Below, piece by piece: positions 16,569 through 24,640 of a DNA stretch of 64,000 nucleotides. This stretch comes from Halorubellus sp034808145 (GTDB lineage Archaea; Halobacteriota; Halobacteria; Halobacteriales; Natrialbaceae), in NCBI RefSeq assembly GCF_034808145.1, contig NZ_JAXHGM010000003.1, positions 186,001-250,000 on the forward strand, written 5' to 3'. Position 1 is the first letter of the stretch. Every line of letters starts with the position of its first letter. Both the position numbers and the translations under genes were made by a program. Below the pieces are notes generated by a model. That model had not been told where the DNA came from. It made no database searches and saw only the letters and a list, made by a program, of their open reading frames with translations.

Positions 16569-17765
16569 ATGGGAGATGCCGTCATCGTCGACGCCGTGCG
16601 GACGCCCTTCGGGGACCGCGACGGCGCGTTCCGAGACACGCACCCGCAGGACCTCGCCGCCGCACCGCTGCGCGCGCTCGAATCCCGCGTCGGGTTCGAC
16701 CCGACGGTCGTCGAGGACGTCGTGTACGGTTGTGTGACCCCGAAGGGCGACCAGGGCAGTAACATCGCTCGCATCGCACCGCTCGTCGCCGGCTGGGGGG
16801 AGGACCTCGGCGACGACCCCCAGGCCGGGGACTCCTACACGGGCCGACACGGGCCGCCTGGCGTCCAGCTGAACCGGATGTGCGGGAGCGGCCAGCAGGC
16901 GGTGAACTTCGCCGCCGGCCAGGTCGGCGCCGGGTTCCAGGACGTCGTCGTCGCGGGCGGCGTCGAGCACATGACGCGCGAGCCGATGGGGAGCGACGGC
17001 GGGTCGATGAGCGACACGTACTTCGAGTACTTCGAGGAACTGATCCCGCAGGGCGAGTCCGCGGAACGCATCGCGGAGCGCTGGGGGTTCTCGCGCACCG
17101 ACCTCGACGAGCTCGCCGCCGAGTCCCAGTCGCGCTGGCAGGCGGCGTGGGACGCCGGCCGCTACGACGACCAGGTCGTGCCCGTCGACACCGAGCTCGA
17201 CGGGGAGGACGCGACGGTCGAGGTCGACGGGCATCCGCGGCCGGAGTCGACCGTCGAGAGCCTCTCGGGCGTCCCGCTCGCGTTCCGCGAGGAGGGCGAG
17301 GGCGTCGTGCACGCGGGGAACTCGTCGGGTATCGTCGACGGCGCGAGCGCGCTCCTCGTGACGAGCGAGGAGACTGCGGCGGCCAACGGCTGGGACCCGA
17401 TGGCGCGGATCGTGGACACCCAGGTCGTCGGCGTCGACCCGACGACGATGCTCACCGGCCCCATCCCCGCGACCGAGGAGCTCCTCGACGCGAACGACCT
17501 CGGCGTGGACGACGTGGACCGCTACGAGGTGAACGAGGCGTTCGCGAGCGTGCTCGCGGCGTGGCTCGAGGAGACGGGCGCGGACTGGGGGCGCGTGAAC
17601 GTCGACGGTGGCGCCATCGCGCACGGCCACCCGCTCGGCGCGACCGGCGCGGCGCTGATGACGAAGCTCGCGCACATGGTCGCGCGTGGCGACGCCGACA
17701 CCGCGGTGTCGACGATGTGCATCGGGTTCGGGCAGGGCGTCGCGACGCTGCTTGAGGCGCCGTAG
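16569..17765 (+). CDS. Acetyl-CoA C-acetyltransferase (thiolase)
   Basis: 398 residues from ATG 16569. The acyl-carrying cysteine is Cys105 in NRMCGSGQQAVNFA; GGVEHMTREP, NEAFASVLA, the histidine in GGAIAHGHPLGATGA, and the C-terminal C-x-G-F-G-Q-G complete the thiolase signature. Catalyses reversible Claisen condensation of two acetyl-CoA or thiolytic cleavage of 3-ketoacyl-CoA. It is close to canonical length. No other beta-oxidation enzyme is adjacent, but the ETF/ETF:QO operon at 50-55 kb would accept electrons from acyl-CoA dehydrogenases in the same pathway. Confidence 0.93.
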   Translation: MGDAVIVDAVRTPFGDRDGAFRDTHPQDLAAAPLRALESRVGFDPTVVEDVVYGCVTPKGDQGSNIARIAPLVAGWGEDLGDDPQAGDSYTGRHGPPGVQLNRMCGSGQQAVNFAAGQVGAGFQDVVVAGGVEHMTREPMGSDGGSMSDTYFEYFEELIPQGESAERIAERWGFSRTDLDELAAESQSRWQAAWDAGRYDDQVVPVDTELDGEDATVEVDGHPRPESTVESLSGVPLAFREEGEGVVHAGNSSGIVDGASALLVTSEETAAANGWDPMARIVDTQVVGVDPTTMLTGPIPATEELLDANDLGVDDVDRYEVNEAFASVLAAWLEETGADWGRVNVDGGAIAHGHPLGATGAALMTKLAHMVARGDADTAVSTMCIGFGQGVATLLEAP

Positions 17766-17869
17766 GCGCGAGTCGAGGGCGCCGGTTCTCGGTCGGTCGC
17801 CCCACAGTGGCGTCCGCGGTTGCCGTCGACGACGGAAGATATTCATAGCCGGAGCGACGTGTCACTCGT

Positions 17870-18103
17870 ATGGTAGCACCCATGGGTGTCGCGGCCGGAC
17901 TGGTCGTCGCGCTCGCGGGCGCCGTGCTGGCACGGTACGCCCGAGCCGTCTCGAACATCCAGGAGCGCCTGGACGCCATCGGGAGCAACCGCCGCGTCGA
18001 GGCGGTCGAGGCGGCGGACTGGAAGGTGCTCCTGAACCGCGTCATCGGCGGCTGCCTGCTCGCCGTCGGGCTCCTGGTTGCGCTGTTCGCGCTCGGCGCC
18101 TGA
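17870..18103 (+). CDS. Small two-helix membrane protein, paralogue A
   Basis: 77 residues: helix 1 (about residues 5-25) with GVAAGLVVALAGAVLARYA, a 30-residue charged loop, helix 2 from about 55 (VIGGCLLAVGLLVALFAL). TATA-like GATATTCATA about 30 bases upstream of ATG 17870. It shares M..P.GV..GL.....G....RYA and a K.LL...G...L.G.....L pattern with the two small genes at 18617 and 18928. Function unknown. Confidence 0.7.
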   Translation: MVAPMGVAAGLVVALAGAVLARYARAVSNIQERLDAIGSNRRVEAVEAADWKVLLNRVIGGCLLAVGLLVALFALGA

Positions 18104-18182
18104 CGCGGTTCGACTGTCGAACCGGCGCGATGGCGCTGGTCGGAACGCGGGTCTTTTGTCCGCCTCGGTCGTCGTCTGTGGC

Positions 18183-18542
18183 ATGACGCTGTCGTCGCTC
18201 CCCGACCGCCCGATGACGGGCGGCGAGGTCCAGTCGCTGAACGAGCAGGACAACGAGCTGTCGGTCGCGCCGGCGAACTACGTGCCCGAGCAGGACCGCG
18301 TGTTCGCGGTGTACTTCATCCGGAGCTCTCGCGGGCACGCGGCGGTGTTCGACGAGGACGCCGACGGCTGGCGGGTGCTGCAGGCGGTGGACGACGACGT
18401 CGAGAACGCGTTCGCGGTCCTCCAGGACGCGGTGCGGGCGTGGGCCGAGACGGTCGAGTTCGACGAGGAGTACGTGGAGGGCGAGACCACCGTCGACTTC
18501 GAGGACCCGGACGCCGTCGTCGAGGACCTCGACGAGCGGTAG
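18183..18542 (+). CDS. Conserved hypothetical acidic protein
   Basis: 119 residues from ATG 18183, soluble, strongly acidic. Visible features: MTLSSLPDRPMTGGEVQSLNEQDNE at the start, an aromatic/aliphatic strand-rich core (DRVFAVYFIRSSRGHAAVFDEDADGWRVLQ), then a helix (VENAFAVLQDAVRAWAETVEF) and an acidic tail. The layout looks like a small alpha/beta single domain. It sits between two of the paralogous two-helix membrane genes and is on the same strand. I do not recognise the family. Confidence 0.7.
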   Translation: MTLSSLPDRPMTGGEVQSLNEQDNELSVAPANYVPEQDRVFAVYFIRSSRGHAAVFDEDADGWRVLQAVDDDVENAFAVLQDAVRAWAETVEFDEEYVEGETTVDFEDPDAVVEDLDER

Positions 18543-18616
18543 CGGCCGGCGGGTCGGTCGAACGCTGTCCTCGGAGATACCGAAGAAGTTTCACTCGGAC
18601 TGAACGATAGCGAGGT

Positions 18617-18844
18617 ATGGTGTCACCGGACGGCGTCGGGTACGGATTGGCAGTGATGGTCGCCGGCGCCGGAGTCGTACGGTTCGCGCACCTCATCTCG
18701 GTGCTCACTGGCGTCCTCCCGTTCGTGCAGGCCGAAGGGGATGCCAGGACCGCCACGGGGATGCGAACGCTCCTGTTGAAGGGCACTGGCGTGTTCCTGG
18801 CCGGCGTCGGCGTGGTCGTCACGCTGCTGTCGCTGGCGAACTGA
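18617..18844 (+). CDS. Small two-helix membrane protein, paralogue B
   Basis: 75 residues with the same plan as the gene at 17870: MVSPDGVGYGLAVMVAGAGVVRFA, then a linker, then LLLKGTGVFLAGVGVVVTLLSL. Similarity to paralogue A covers both helices and the R-Y/F-A end of helix 1. The start ATG 18617 is preceded by an AT-poorer but plausible promoter tract. Function unknown. Confidence 0.68.
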   Translation: MVSPDGVGYGLAVMVAGAGVVRFAHLISVLTGVLPFVQAEGDARTATGMRTLLLKGTGVFLAGVGVVVTLLSLAN

Positions 18845-18927
18845 CCGCACCGGTCCGCGCGGAGAGACCGCCCGACTGCGTCCGGGTGGATGCGAACGTT
18901 CAAACCCGGGTACACCCTAGCCCGGGC

Positions 18928-19152
18928 ATGAACTCGCTGCAGGGCGTCGTCCTCGGTGTCGGGATGGTCGTCGGCGGCGTGCTCGTGTACCGGTACGCCG
19001 AAGGCCTCGCCGGCGTCCGGACGCGAAACGCCCCGGCGGGCGTCCCGGGCGCACCCGACGACGGACCCGTGATGAAGGTGGCGTTGAACCGAGCGTTCGC
19101 ACTCGGCACGGTCCTCCTCGGGCTCGCGACCGTCCTGTACTCGCTGGTCTAG
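18928..19152 (+). CDS. Small two-helix membrane protein, paralogue C
   Basis: 74 residues from ATG 18928: GVVLGVGMVVGGVLVYRYAEGLAGV (helix 1), a Pro/Gly loop, then MKVALNRAFALGTVLLGLATVLYSLV (helix 2). It shares the R-Y-A end of helix 1 and K-x-x-L-N-R with paralogue A. CCCGGG occurs twice in its upstream region (18905 and 18921). Function unknown; the local triplication suggests tandem duplication and divergence. Confidence 0.68.
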   Translation: MNSLQGVVLGVGMVVGGVLVYRYAEGLAGVRTRNAPAGVPGAPDDGPVMKVALNRAFALGTVLLGLATVLYSLV

Positions 19153-19280
19153 ACCGACCGGGTCCGCGAACTCGCCGGCCGCTGTTCGTCCCCGGTCGTT
19201 GTTCGTTCCCAGTCCCTGTTCGTCCCCGGTCGCTGTAGGTCGCCGACGGCTTCTTGCGGGTTCGCGTTCGACGCGTGAGC

Positions 19281-20027
19281 ATGGACGATAGCGACGTGAC
19301 GGCGCTCGCGGACGCCCTCCGCGACGCCGAGTCGACGGTGGCGTTGACGGGCGCTGGCTTGTCGCGGGCGTCGGGCGTGCCGACGTTCCGCGGCGACGAC
19401 GGGCTCTACGAGACGTTCGACGAGTCCGCGTTCGCGCTCCGGCGGTTCCGCGCGGACCCGGACGGGTTCTGGCGGGACTGGCTCGCGCTCCACGAGCACT
19501 TCTTCGACGAGGCGGTCGCGCCGAACGCGGCGCACGACGCGCTCGCGACGCTGGAACGCGAGGGCGTCCTCGACGCGGTCCTGACGCAGAACGTCGACGG
19601 CCTGCACGCCGCCGCGGGCACCGAGTCGGTCGTCCACCTCCACGGGACGGGGTCGACGGCGACCTGCGAGGCCTGCGGCGACGAGGTCGGGGTCGAGGCG
19701 GCGAACGCGGTCGTCGAGGAGACCGACGCCGCGCCCGAGTGCGACTGCGGGAGCGTGTACAAACCGGACACCGTCCTGTTCGGCGAACGCCTCCCGGAGG
19801 ACGCGCTCGCGGCGGCCCGACGGCGTGCGGCTCGCGCGGACGTGCTCGTCGCTGCCGGGTCGTCGCTCACGGTCGACCCCGCCGCGAGCCTGCCGGCGGT
19901 GACCCGGCGAGAGGGCGGCACGGTCGCGGTCGTGAACCTGGAGGCGACCCGGTACGCAGACCGCGCGGACCTCGTCTTCCGGGAGCGCGTCGAGGACGTC
20001 CTCCCCGCCGTCGTCGACGCGCTCTGA
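19281..20027 (+). CDS. cobB: NAD-dependent protein deacylase, sirtuin family
   Basis: 248 residues from ATG 19281. NAD site GAGLSRASGVPTFRG at residues 24-38, TQNVDG at 102-107, catalytic His121 in HLHGTG, zinc ligands Cys129, Cys132, Cys154 and Cys156. The C-terminal GSSLTVDPAASLP and VNLEAT motifs are present. Removes acyl groups from lysines using NAD+, releasing nicotinamide and O-acyl-ADP-ribose. The usual GAG(I)S(x)xSGIP motif is slightly divergent (GLSRASGVP). Haloarchaeal sirtuins are normally soluble cytoplasmic enzymes. Two copies of CTGTTCGTCCCCGGTCG, 34 bp apart, lie just upstream. Confidence 0.92.
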   Translation: MDDSDVTALADALRDAESTVALTGAGLSRASGVPTFRGDDGLYETFDESAFALRRFRADPDGFWRDWLALHEHFFDEAVAPNAAHDALATLEREGVLDAVLTQNVDGLHAAAGTESVVHLHGTGSTATCEACGDEVGVEAANAVVEETDAAPECDCGSVYKPDTVLFGERLPEDALAAARRRAARADVLVAAGSSLTVDPAASLPAVTRREGGTVAVVNLEATRYADRADLVFRERVEDVLPAVVDAL

Positions 20028-20055
20028 GTCGCCGTCCCCGGCATCGACCGCACGT

Positions 20056-20074
20056 ACACCACCGCGTCCGCAGT
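20056..20074 (-). other. Weak solitary ORB-like element
   Basis: Minus-strand ACTGCGGACGCGGTGGTGT between the convergent sirtuin and UspA genes. It matches the origin repeat core but the leading GA is missing; could be chance. Confidence 0.35.
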
Positions 20075-20109
20075 AATCGGTGGGTTCGGCGCCGGGAACC
20101 GAGTGTCAG

Positions 20110-20556
20110 TCAGTCGATGACCGGCTCCGTCCGGCGCACGAGCACGACGTCGTACGCGTCGTCGCTCGCGACGTGCGTCCCGACGCTCTGGAGGCTGGAG
20201 ACGATACCGCCGGCGTCCGTGCTCCCGACGAACACCATCGTCGCGTCGACGTCCCGAGCGAACGCGCGGATCTCGTGACTGATCTTCCCGGTGGGCGCGT
20301 ACCGGTCGACCGTGGTATGCTGGAACGACACCGCGTCGCTGACGTCGTGCGCGCGCTCCTGGAGTCGAGAGATGACGAGTTCGTTCCCCCAGGATTCGCC
20401 GGCGTCGAGGAGGCCGCGCTCGCGCGCCCAGTCGGCGTTCTTCCGCGGGACGACGCTGAACGCGACGACGCGGACCGATGGCGGCGCCAGCTCGACCGCG
20501 CGCTCGACGCCGATCCTGGACTGGCCCGTCCCGTCGAACGGAACGACGAAGGTCAT
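20110..20556 (-). CDS. Universal stress protein (UspA family)
   Basis: 148 residues from ATG 20556. First strand MTFVVPFDGTGQSRIGVERAVELA, then a second-half strand-helix pattern with TMVFVGSTDAGGIVSSLQSVGTHV and DVVLVRR at the C-terminus. The ATP-binding G-2x-G-9x-G-S/T motif is degenerate (VGSTDAGGIVSSLQSVGT), so nucleotide binding is uncertain. Converges with the sirtuin gene. Small soluble single-domain protein, role in stress survival assumed from family only. Confidence 0.85.
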   Translation of the reverse strand: MTFVVPFDGTGQSRIGVERAVELAPPSVRVVAFSVVPRKNADWARERGLLDAGESWGNELVISRLQERAHDVSDAVSFQHTTVDRYAPTGKISHEIRAFARDVDATMVFVGSTDAGGIVSSLQSVGTHVASDDAYDVVLVRRTEPVID

Positions 20557-20676
20557 GCTTGCACGTTCGGCGCCGACAAGTAACAACCACTCGGCCGTTC
20601 TCGATAAGTACGAACGATGATGCGGGCCCCCGACGTACCGCGACGCCTGGTCGACGAACGGCGCCGGCGCCGCGGG

Positions 20677-23469
20677 TCAGTACGAGTACGTGTCGACGGT
20701 GTTCCCGGCGTCGTCGGTCAGGGTGGCGGTGTCGCCCGAGTTGTTCCAGACCGGGGAGGAGTACCCCCAGTAGAGGTCCGTGCTCGTGTCGGTTCCCTTC
20801 CCGGTGTGGACCTTGACCTGTGCGCCGGCGTCGAGCGTAAACCCGCTCGGGAACTGGTAGGTGTAGCCGGCCGCGTCCGAGAGCGTCCAGCCGCTCGCGT
20901 CGACTGCGCTGTCGCGGCCGTTCTCGACGACGACGTACTCGTCGTTCAGCGTCGCACCGTCCTCGCTGACGTTCGCGATGGTCATCCCGCTCGGGGACGT
21001 CCCGCCGTCGTCGCTCCCGGTGTCGTCGAACCCGTCGCCGTCGTACGTCACCGAGAGGACGGTCGACCCGGCGTCGTCGACGAGCGTCACCGTGTCGCCG
21101 GTGTTGTTCCAGACGCCGCCGCTCTCGCCCCAGTAGAGGTCCGTGCTCGTGTCGGTGCCGCTCCCCGTGTGGAGCGTGACCCGCGCACCGGCGTCGAGCG
21201 AGAACTCAGTGAAGGTGTACGCGTTCCCGGCGGCGTCGCTCACCTCGTAGTTCGTCAGGTCGACCGCGGCGTCACCGACGTTCTCGAACACGACGTACTC
21301 GTCGTTGAGGTTCTCGCTCTCCGTGCCCGCGGCGTCGGCGTGCACTTGCACGAGGTCGACGTCGCCCGTGCCAGTGCTCCCGCCGCTCGTCTCCAGCGCG
21401 GAGAACAGCGGGAACGAGGTGTCGAACCGCGTCGTCGTCGGGATGGTCGCGTCCGCGTTGACGTTGTTCGTCCCGTCCTCGACCCGGTCGTCGCTCAGCC
21501 GGAGGTCGCTGCCGAGCGCGCTCGCGACGTCGTGGAGGTTCGAGCGCGCGGTCGCGGTCGCCTCGCTCCCGCCGAGGAGGACGACGGCACCACCGTCGGC
21601 CGCGAACGACGAGAGCGCGTCCAGCTCGCTCGACGTGAACGACTGCGGCGGCGCGCTCACGACGACCGCCTTCGCGTCCGCGAGGTTCGCGCTCGTGACG
21701 TCGTTGACCTGGTCGTAGTCCGTGTCGACGCCCTCGAGGAACCGCTGGAAGTACGCGGTCTCCTCCGCGCCGAGCGCGTAGCTCGCGGAGAACTGACCGT
21801 GCCCGCCGTCGACGAGGACCTTCCCCGACGCGGACCCGAGGTAGTTCGCGAGGTTCGCGGTGAACACGAAGTTCTCGTACGTGCTCGTGTCGACCGCGAA
21901 GTCCTCCGCCTGCTCGTAGGACTCGTCGATCAGCGGCGCGCCGACGAGCGCGACGTTGTTCGGCTCGTCGAGGCCCGCGAGCGGGACGTCGCCGTAGGAG
22001 ACCGACGGACTCCCGGTCTGGGTCGCGTCGCTCTCCGCGAGCACGGGGACGCGACTCGCGTCGATGGCGCCGCTGGTCGTGCGGACGCTCGCCGCCGTCG
22101 GGAAGAACAGGTCGTCGGCGTCCCGGTTCCGGATGGGCGCGGAGGCGTTCGGATCGCTCGCCCCCCAGACGTTCACGCCGTCGGCCCGGGCCTGCGATTC
22201 GGCGCTCAGGAACGTGTCGTGCTTGCTGAACGACGACGAGTACACGCGAGCGTACCCGTTCTGGACCGTCCGGAGGTTGTAGAACTCGCTCCGGGTACCG
22301 TCACCCGTGCCGTCGTAGTAGATGTACGCGAGCAACCGGTCGAACTGGTCGAAGATGCCGGGTTCGGCGTCGTCGAACGCTATCTCGACGGTCTCCCCGG
22401 AGAGTTCGCCCGTCGCCCAGTCCGTCGCGTTCTGCCCCCAGTCCGCGAGGTACGTGAGCGACTCCAGTCCCTCCCACTCCTGGGTGCGCTCGTACTGCTG
22501 GTACTGCTCCTTCTCGGGCGTGTCCATCCCGAGGATGCGGATGTTCTCGCGGCGCCCGCTGTCGAACTCGACGTCGACCGTGTCGCCGTCCGTGACGTCC
22601 TTCACGTCGACGACGTGGTTCGCGTTCGGGTCGATCTCCATCCCGGTGCGGTCCGCGAAGAAGTCGAACGTCGCGTCGAACCGCGTCGTCCGCACGCGGT
22701 AGGACGTCCCGTTCGTGTTCGACTCGGTGTCGAGCACCTGGTCGTCGTTGAACCGGAACGCGAGGTCGAGGCCGTTCGCGAGGTCGTTCAGGTTCGCCGT
22801 CTCGTCGTAGTTCGAGTAGTCCGCGACGTCGTGGACGAAGACGACACCGCCGTTGTCCACGAAGTCCTTGAGCGCGGCCTGCTCGCTCGCGGTGAACGCC
22901 GCGGCCGGACTCGTGAGCCAGACCGCGTCCGCGGTCGAGAGGTCCGAGGAGAGCGTGGCGGTGGCCGAGACCGCGTAGCTCTCCTGGGTCTCGGCGTAGC
23001 TCGCCATGTTCGAGAAGTCCGTGAGCGTGCTGAACTGGTCGTGGCCCTCGTCGTAGAGGACGGTTCCGGTCCCGCCGAGGTACGCGTCCCAGACGTTCAG
23101 GAGGAACTCCTCGTTCCCGCTCTCGAAGTTCGCGTCGTCGGCGACGAGTTCCGCGCCGAAGCCGACGACGGCGCCGCCGCCGGAGCGTTCGTCGACGGCG
23201 ACGAGCGGGATGTCGGCCGACCCGTAGTCGACAGCGTCGCCGTTGGAGTCGTCGTCGACGTTGAACGCCGACGTCTCCGCTTTCACGGCGATACGTGAGT
23301 CGTCCGTGAGGCGGCCGCGGTTCGCGTCGAGGAGGCTCGCCGAGGAGTCGAACTCCAGGAAGTCGACGGTGCCCGACGCGGCGCGTGCCCGCTGCCCGCC
23401 GAGTGCCCCTGTCAGCCCGAGTGTGGTTGCAGTGCCCGATAGCGACGCCAGGAAGGTACGTCGTCGCAT
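20677..23469 (-). CDS. Giant Tat-secreted thermonuclease with duplicated DUF4350-like and lamin-tail domains
   Basis: 930 residues. A Tat signal (MRRRTFLASL, cleavage after RARA at about 31). Residues 35-270: a domain with ADAVWLTSPAAAFTASEQAALKDFVDNGG, matched by a second copy at 480-690 (AKAVVVSAPPQSFTSSELDAL), resembling DUF4350/GATase-like folds. Between them residues 285-435 form a staphylococcal-nuclease domain with D294/D296, R311, D316, T317, E319 and R378 (FDRLLAYIY), so the catalytic set is complete. Residues 703-810 and 825-930 are two lamin-tail domains (LNDEYVVFENVGDAAVDL, TDLYWGESGGVWNNTGDTVTL). Probably a cell-surface or released DNA-degrading enzyme. TATA-like tract 27 bases upstream. 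Confidence 0.9.
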   Translation of the reverse strand: MRRRTFLASLSGTATTLGLTGALGGQRARAASGTVDFLEFDSSASLLDANRGRLTDDSRIAVKAETSAFNVDDDSNGDAVDYGSADIPLVAVDERSGGGAVVGFGAELVADDANFESGNEEFLLNVWDAYLGGTGTVLYDEGHDQFSTLTDFSNMASYAETQESYAVSATATLSSDLSTADAVWLTSPAAAFTASEQAALKDFVDNGGVVFVHDVADYSNYDETANLNDLANGLDLAFRFNDDQVLDTESNTNGTSYRVRTTRFDATFDFFADRTGMEIDPNANHVVDVKDVTDGDTVDVEFDSGRRENIRILGMDTPEKEQYQQYERTQEWEGLESLTYLADWGQNATDWATGELSGETVEIAFDDAEPGIFDQFDRLLAYIYYDGTGDGTRSEFYNLRTVQNGYARVYSSSFSKHDTFLSAESQARADGVNVWGASDPNASAPIRNRDADDLFFPTAASVRTTSGAIDASRVPVLAESDATQTGSPSVSYGDVPLAGLDEPNNVALVGAPLIDESYEQAEDFAVDTSTYENFVFTANLANYLGSASGKVLVDGGHGQFSASYALGAEETAYFQRFLEGVDTDYDQVNDVTSANLADAKAVVVSAPPQSFTSSELDALSSFAADGGAVVLLGGSEATATARSNLHDVASALGSDLRLSDDRVEDGTNNVNADATIPTTTRFDTSFPLFSALETSGGSTGTGDVDLVQVHADAAGTESENLNDEYVVFENVGDAAVDLTNYEVSDAAGNAYTFTEFSLDAGARVTLHTGSGTDTSTDLYWGESGGVWNNTGDTVTLVDDAGSTVLSVTYDGDGFDDTGSDDGGTSPSGMTIANVSEDGATLNDEYVVVENGRDSAVDASGWTLSDAAGYTYQFPSGFTLDAGAQVKVHTGKGTDTSTDLYWGYSSPVWNNSGDTATLTDDAGNTVDTYSY

Positions 23470-23490
23470 ACCATCACGCCAGACGTCACG

Positions 23491-23513
23491 GGTTAAAATC
23501 TTTGGTAATTACC
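23491..23513 (-). promoter_or_regulatory. TATA box plus GGTAATTACC palindrome of the giant nuclease gene
   Basis: GATTTTAACC (minus strand, 23491-23500) is centred 27 bases from the ATG. Immediately upstream, 23504-23513 is the perfect 10-bp palindrome GGTAATTACC, occupying the BRE side of the TATA box, a position suited to a regulator. The rest of 23514-23682 contains only short GGTACGAG and GCGGGGAGCGA repeats. Confidence 0.5.
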
Positions 23514-23682
23514 TCTGGTAGTGCTATGTAGTCAGGGTTCGGTTCCCGACAGAATCGGGAAAAACAAACTCGGGGTGCCGCGGTGTCTTGCGGGATTCGC
23601 TGGCGAGGAGCGGGGAGCGAGGTACGAGAGGCAGGGAGGAGGTACGAGGTACGAGTGGCGGGGAGCGAGTGGCGAGGGACGC

Positions 23683-24450
23683 TCAGTCGCCGCGGACGAC
23701 GCCCGACGTCAGCTCGCGGACCGACCCCGTGGTCGACCACGCGGGCGTGTCGACGCGGAGTCGCGTGTCCGGCGTGACGTCGACGAACTTGCAGTGGAGC
23801 GCGAACGACCCGTCGTCGGCGACGTTCGTCGATTCGAGCTGGTCGGACTCGACGGGCGACACCCACGCGTTCCCGCCGGCGTGCTTCGCGTGGACCGCGC
23901 CACGGACGACGAACTCGCTGATGCCACCGCCCTGTCCGGTGACGGGGTACCCGCGGTCGGTCCACTCGAAGAACCCCTCGTCGATGACGTAGACGTTCTC
24001 GAACCCGGCGTTGATGAGCTGGCTCGCACGGACCGAGGAGAGGTGATGCGGGCACCCGCAGTAACAGACGATGCGGTCCCCCTTCCCCCACTGCTTCGTC
24101 GGGTCGTCGCCGTCCCGGAAGCGCTCGGCGGCGGAGCTGAACACCGCGCCCTCGATGTGACTGTTCTCGTACTGGTCGGGGCCGCGCGCGTCGGCGAACC
24201 GAGCGCGCTTGTACGCCCACCACACGTGCGCGTCGTCCACGGGGAGGAGCGGGACGTCGACGCCACCTTCGGTGACGGTCGCGAGGTCGCTGGTGTCTAC
24301 CTCGCGGTCCTCGGGTTTGGACTCGACCTCGTCGGGGTAGCCGTCGGTCTCCGCCGTCAGCGCGTCGTCTCCACCCGTCAGCGAGCCGAGGCAGCCGGCG
24401 AGGCCGGCGAGCGACCCTGCCGCCGCCGTTGCGAACGTCCGTCGCTTCAT
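23683..24450 (-). CDS. Tat lipoprotein with rhodanese-like domain
   Basis: 255 residues. MKRRTFATAAAGSLAGLAGC is a twin-arginine signal ending in a lipobox, so the protein is membrane-anchored on the outside. A rhodanese domain follows: VDDAHVWWAYKRARF, GAVFSSAAERF, then the active-site loop CYCGCPHHLS with the catalytic cysteine, and VYVIDEGFFEWTDRGYPV. The loop has two extra nearby cysteines. A C-terminal domain of about 85 residues (GGISEFVVRG to the end) looks beta-rich. Sulfurtransferase or thiol-redox role outside the cell is inferred. It runs in the same direction as the giant nuclease gene but with its own gap of about 210 bp. Confidence 0.88.
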   Translation of the reverse strand: MKRRTFATAAAGSLAGLAGCLGSLTGGDDALTAETDGYPDEVESKPEDREVDTSDLATVTEGGVDVPLLPVDDAHVWWAYKRARFADARGPDQYENSHIEGAVFSSAAERFRDGDDPTKQWGKGDRIVCYCGCPHHLSSVRASQLINAGFENVYVIDEGFFEWTDRGYPVTGQGGGISEFVVRGAVHAKHAGGNAWVSPVESDQLESTNVADDGSFALHCKFVDVTPDTRLRVDTPAWSTTGSVRELTSGVVRGD

Positions 24451-24582
24451 AACTTCGCCTAGGCACTGCCGTGAAAAGAGGGTTCTGGTCCGAGGACCGA
24501 ACGGTTCGAGCGACGGTCCGCCGCGAACGCCCTCGTCCGACGCCGGGCGCCGACGTCGTCCCAGCTCCGGGAACCACGACGA

Positions 24583-24605
24583 CCCACCCCACCGCGTCCG
24601 GAGTT
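24583..24605 (-). other. Solitary ORB-like element
   Basis: Reading the minus strand, GAACTCCGGACGCGGTGGGG matches the repeat found around the orc1/cdc6 origin at 61.8-64.0 kb, including the 3' G-string, and lies in the 190-bp gap between the rhodanese and alpha-hydroxy-acid oxidase genes, not in coding sequence. Confidence 0.5.
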
Positions 24606-24640
24606 CTCGCGCCCCGTTGCTGGCGGGCCGATGCTCGGAT

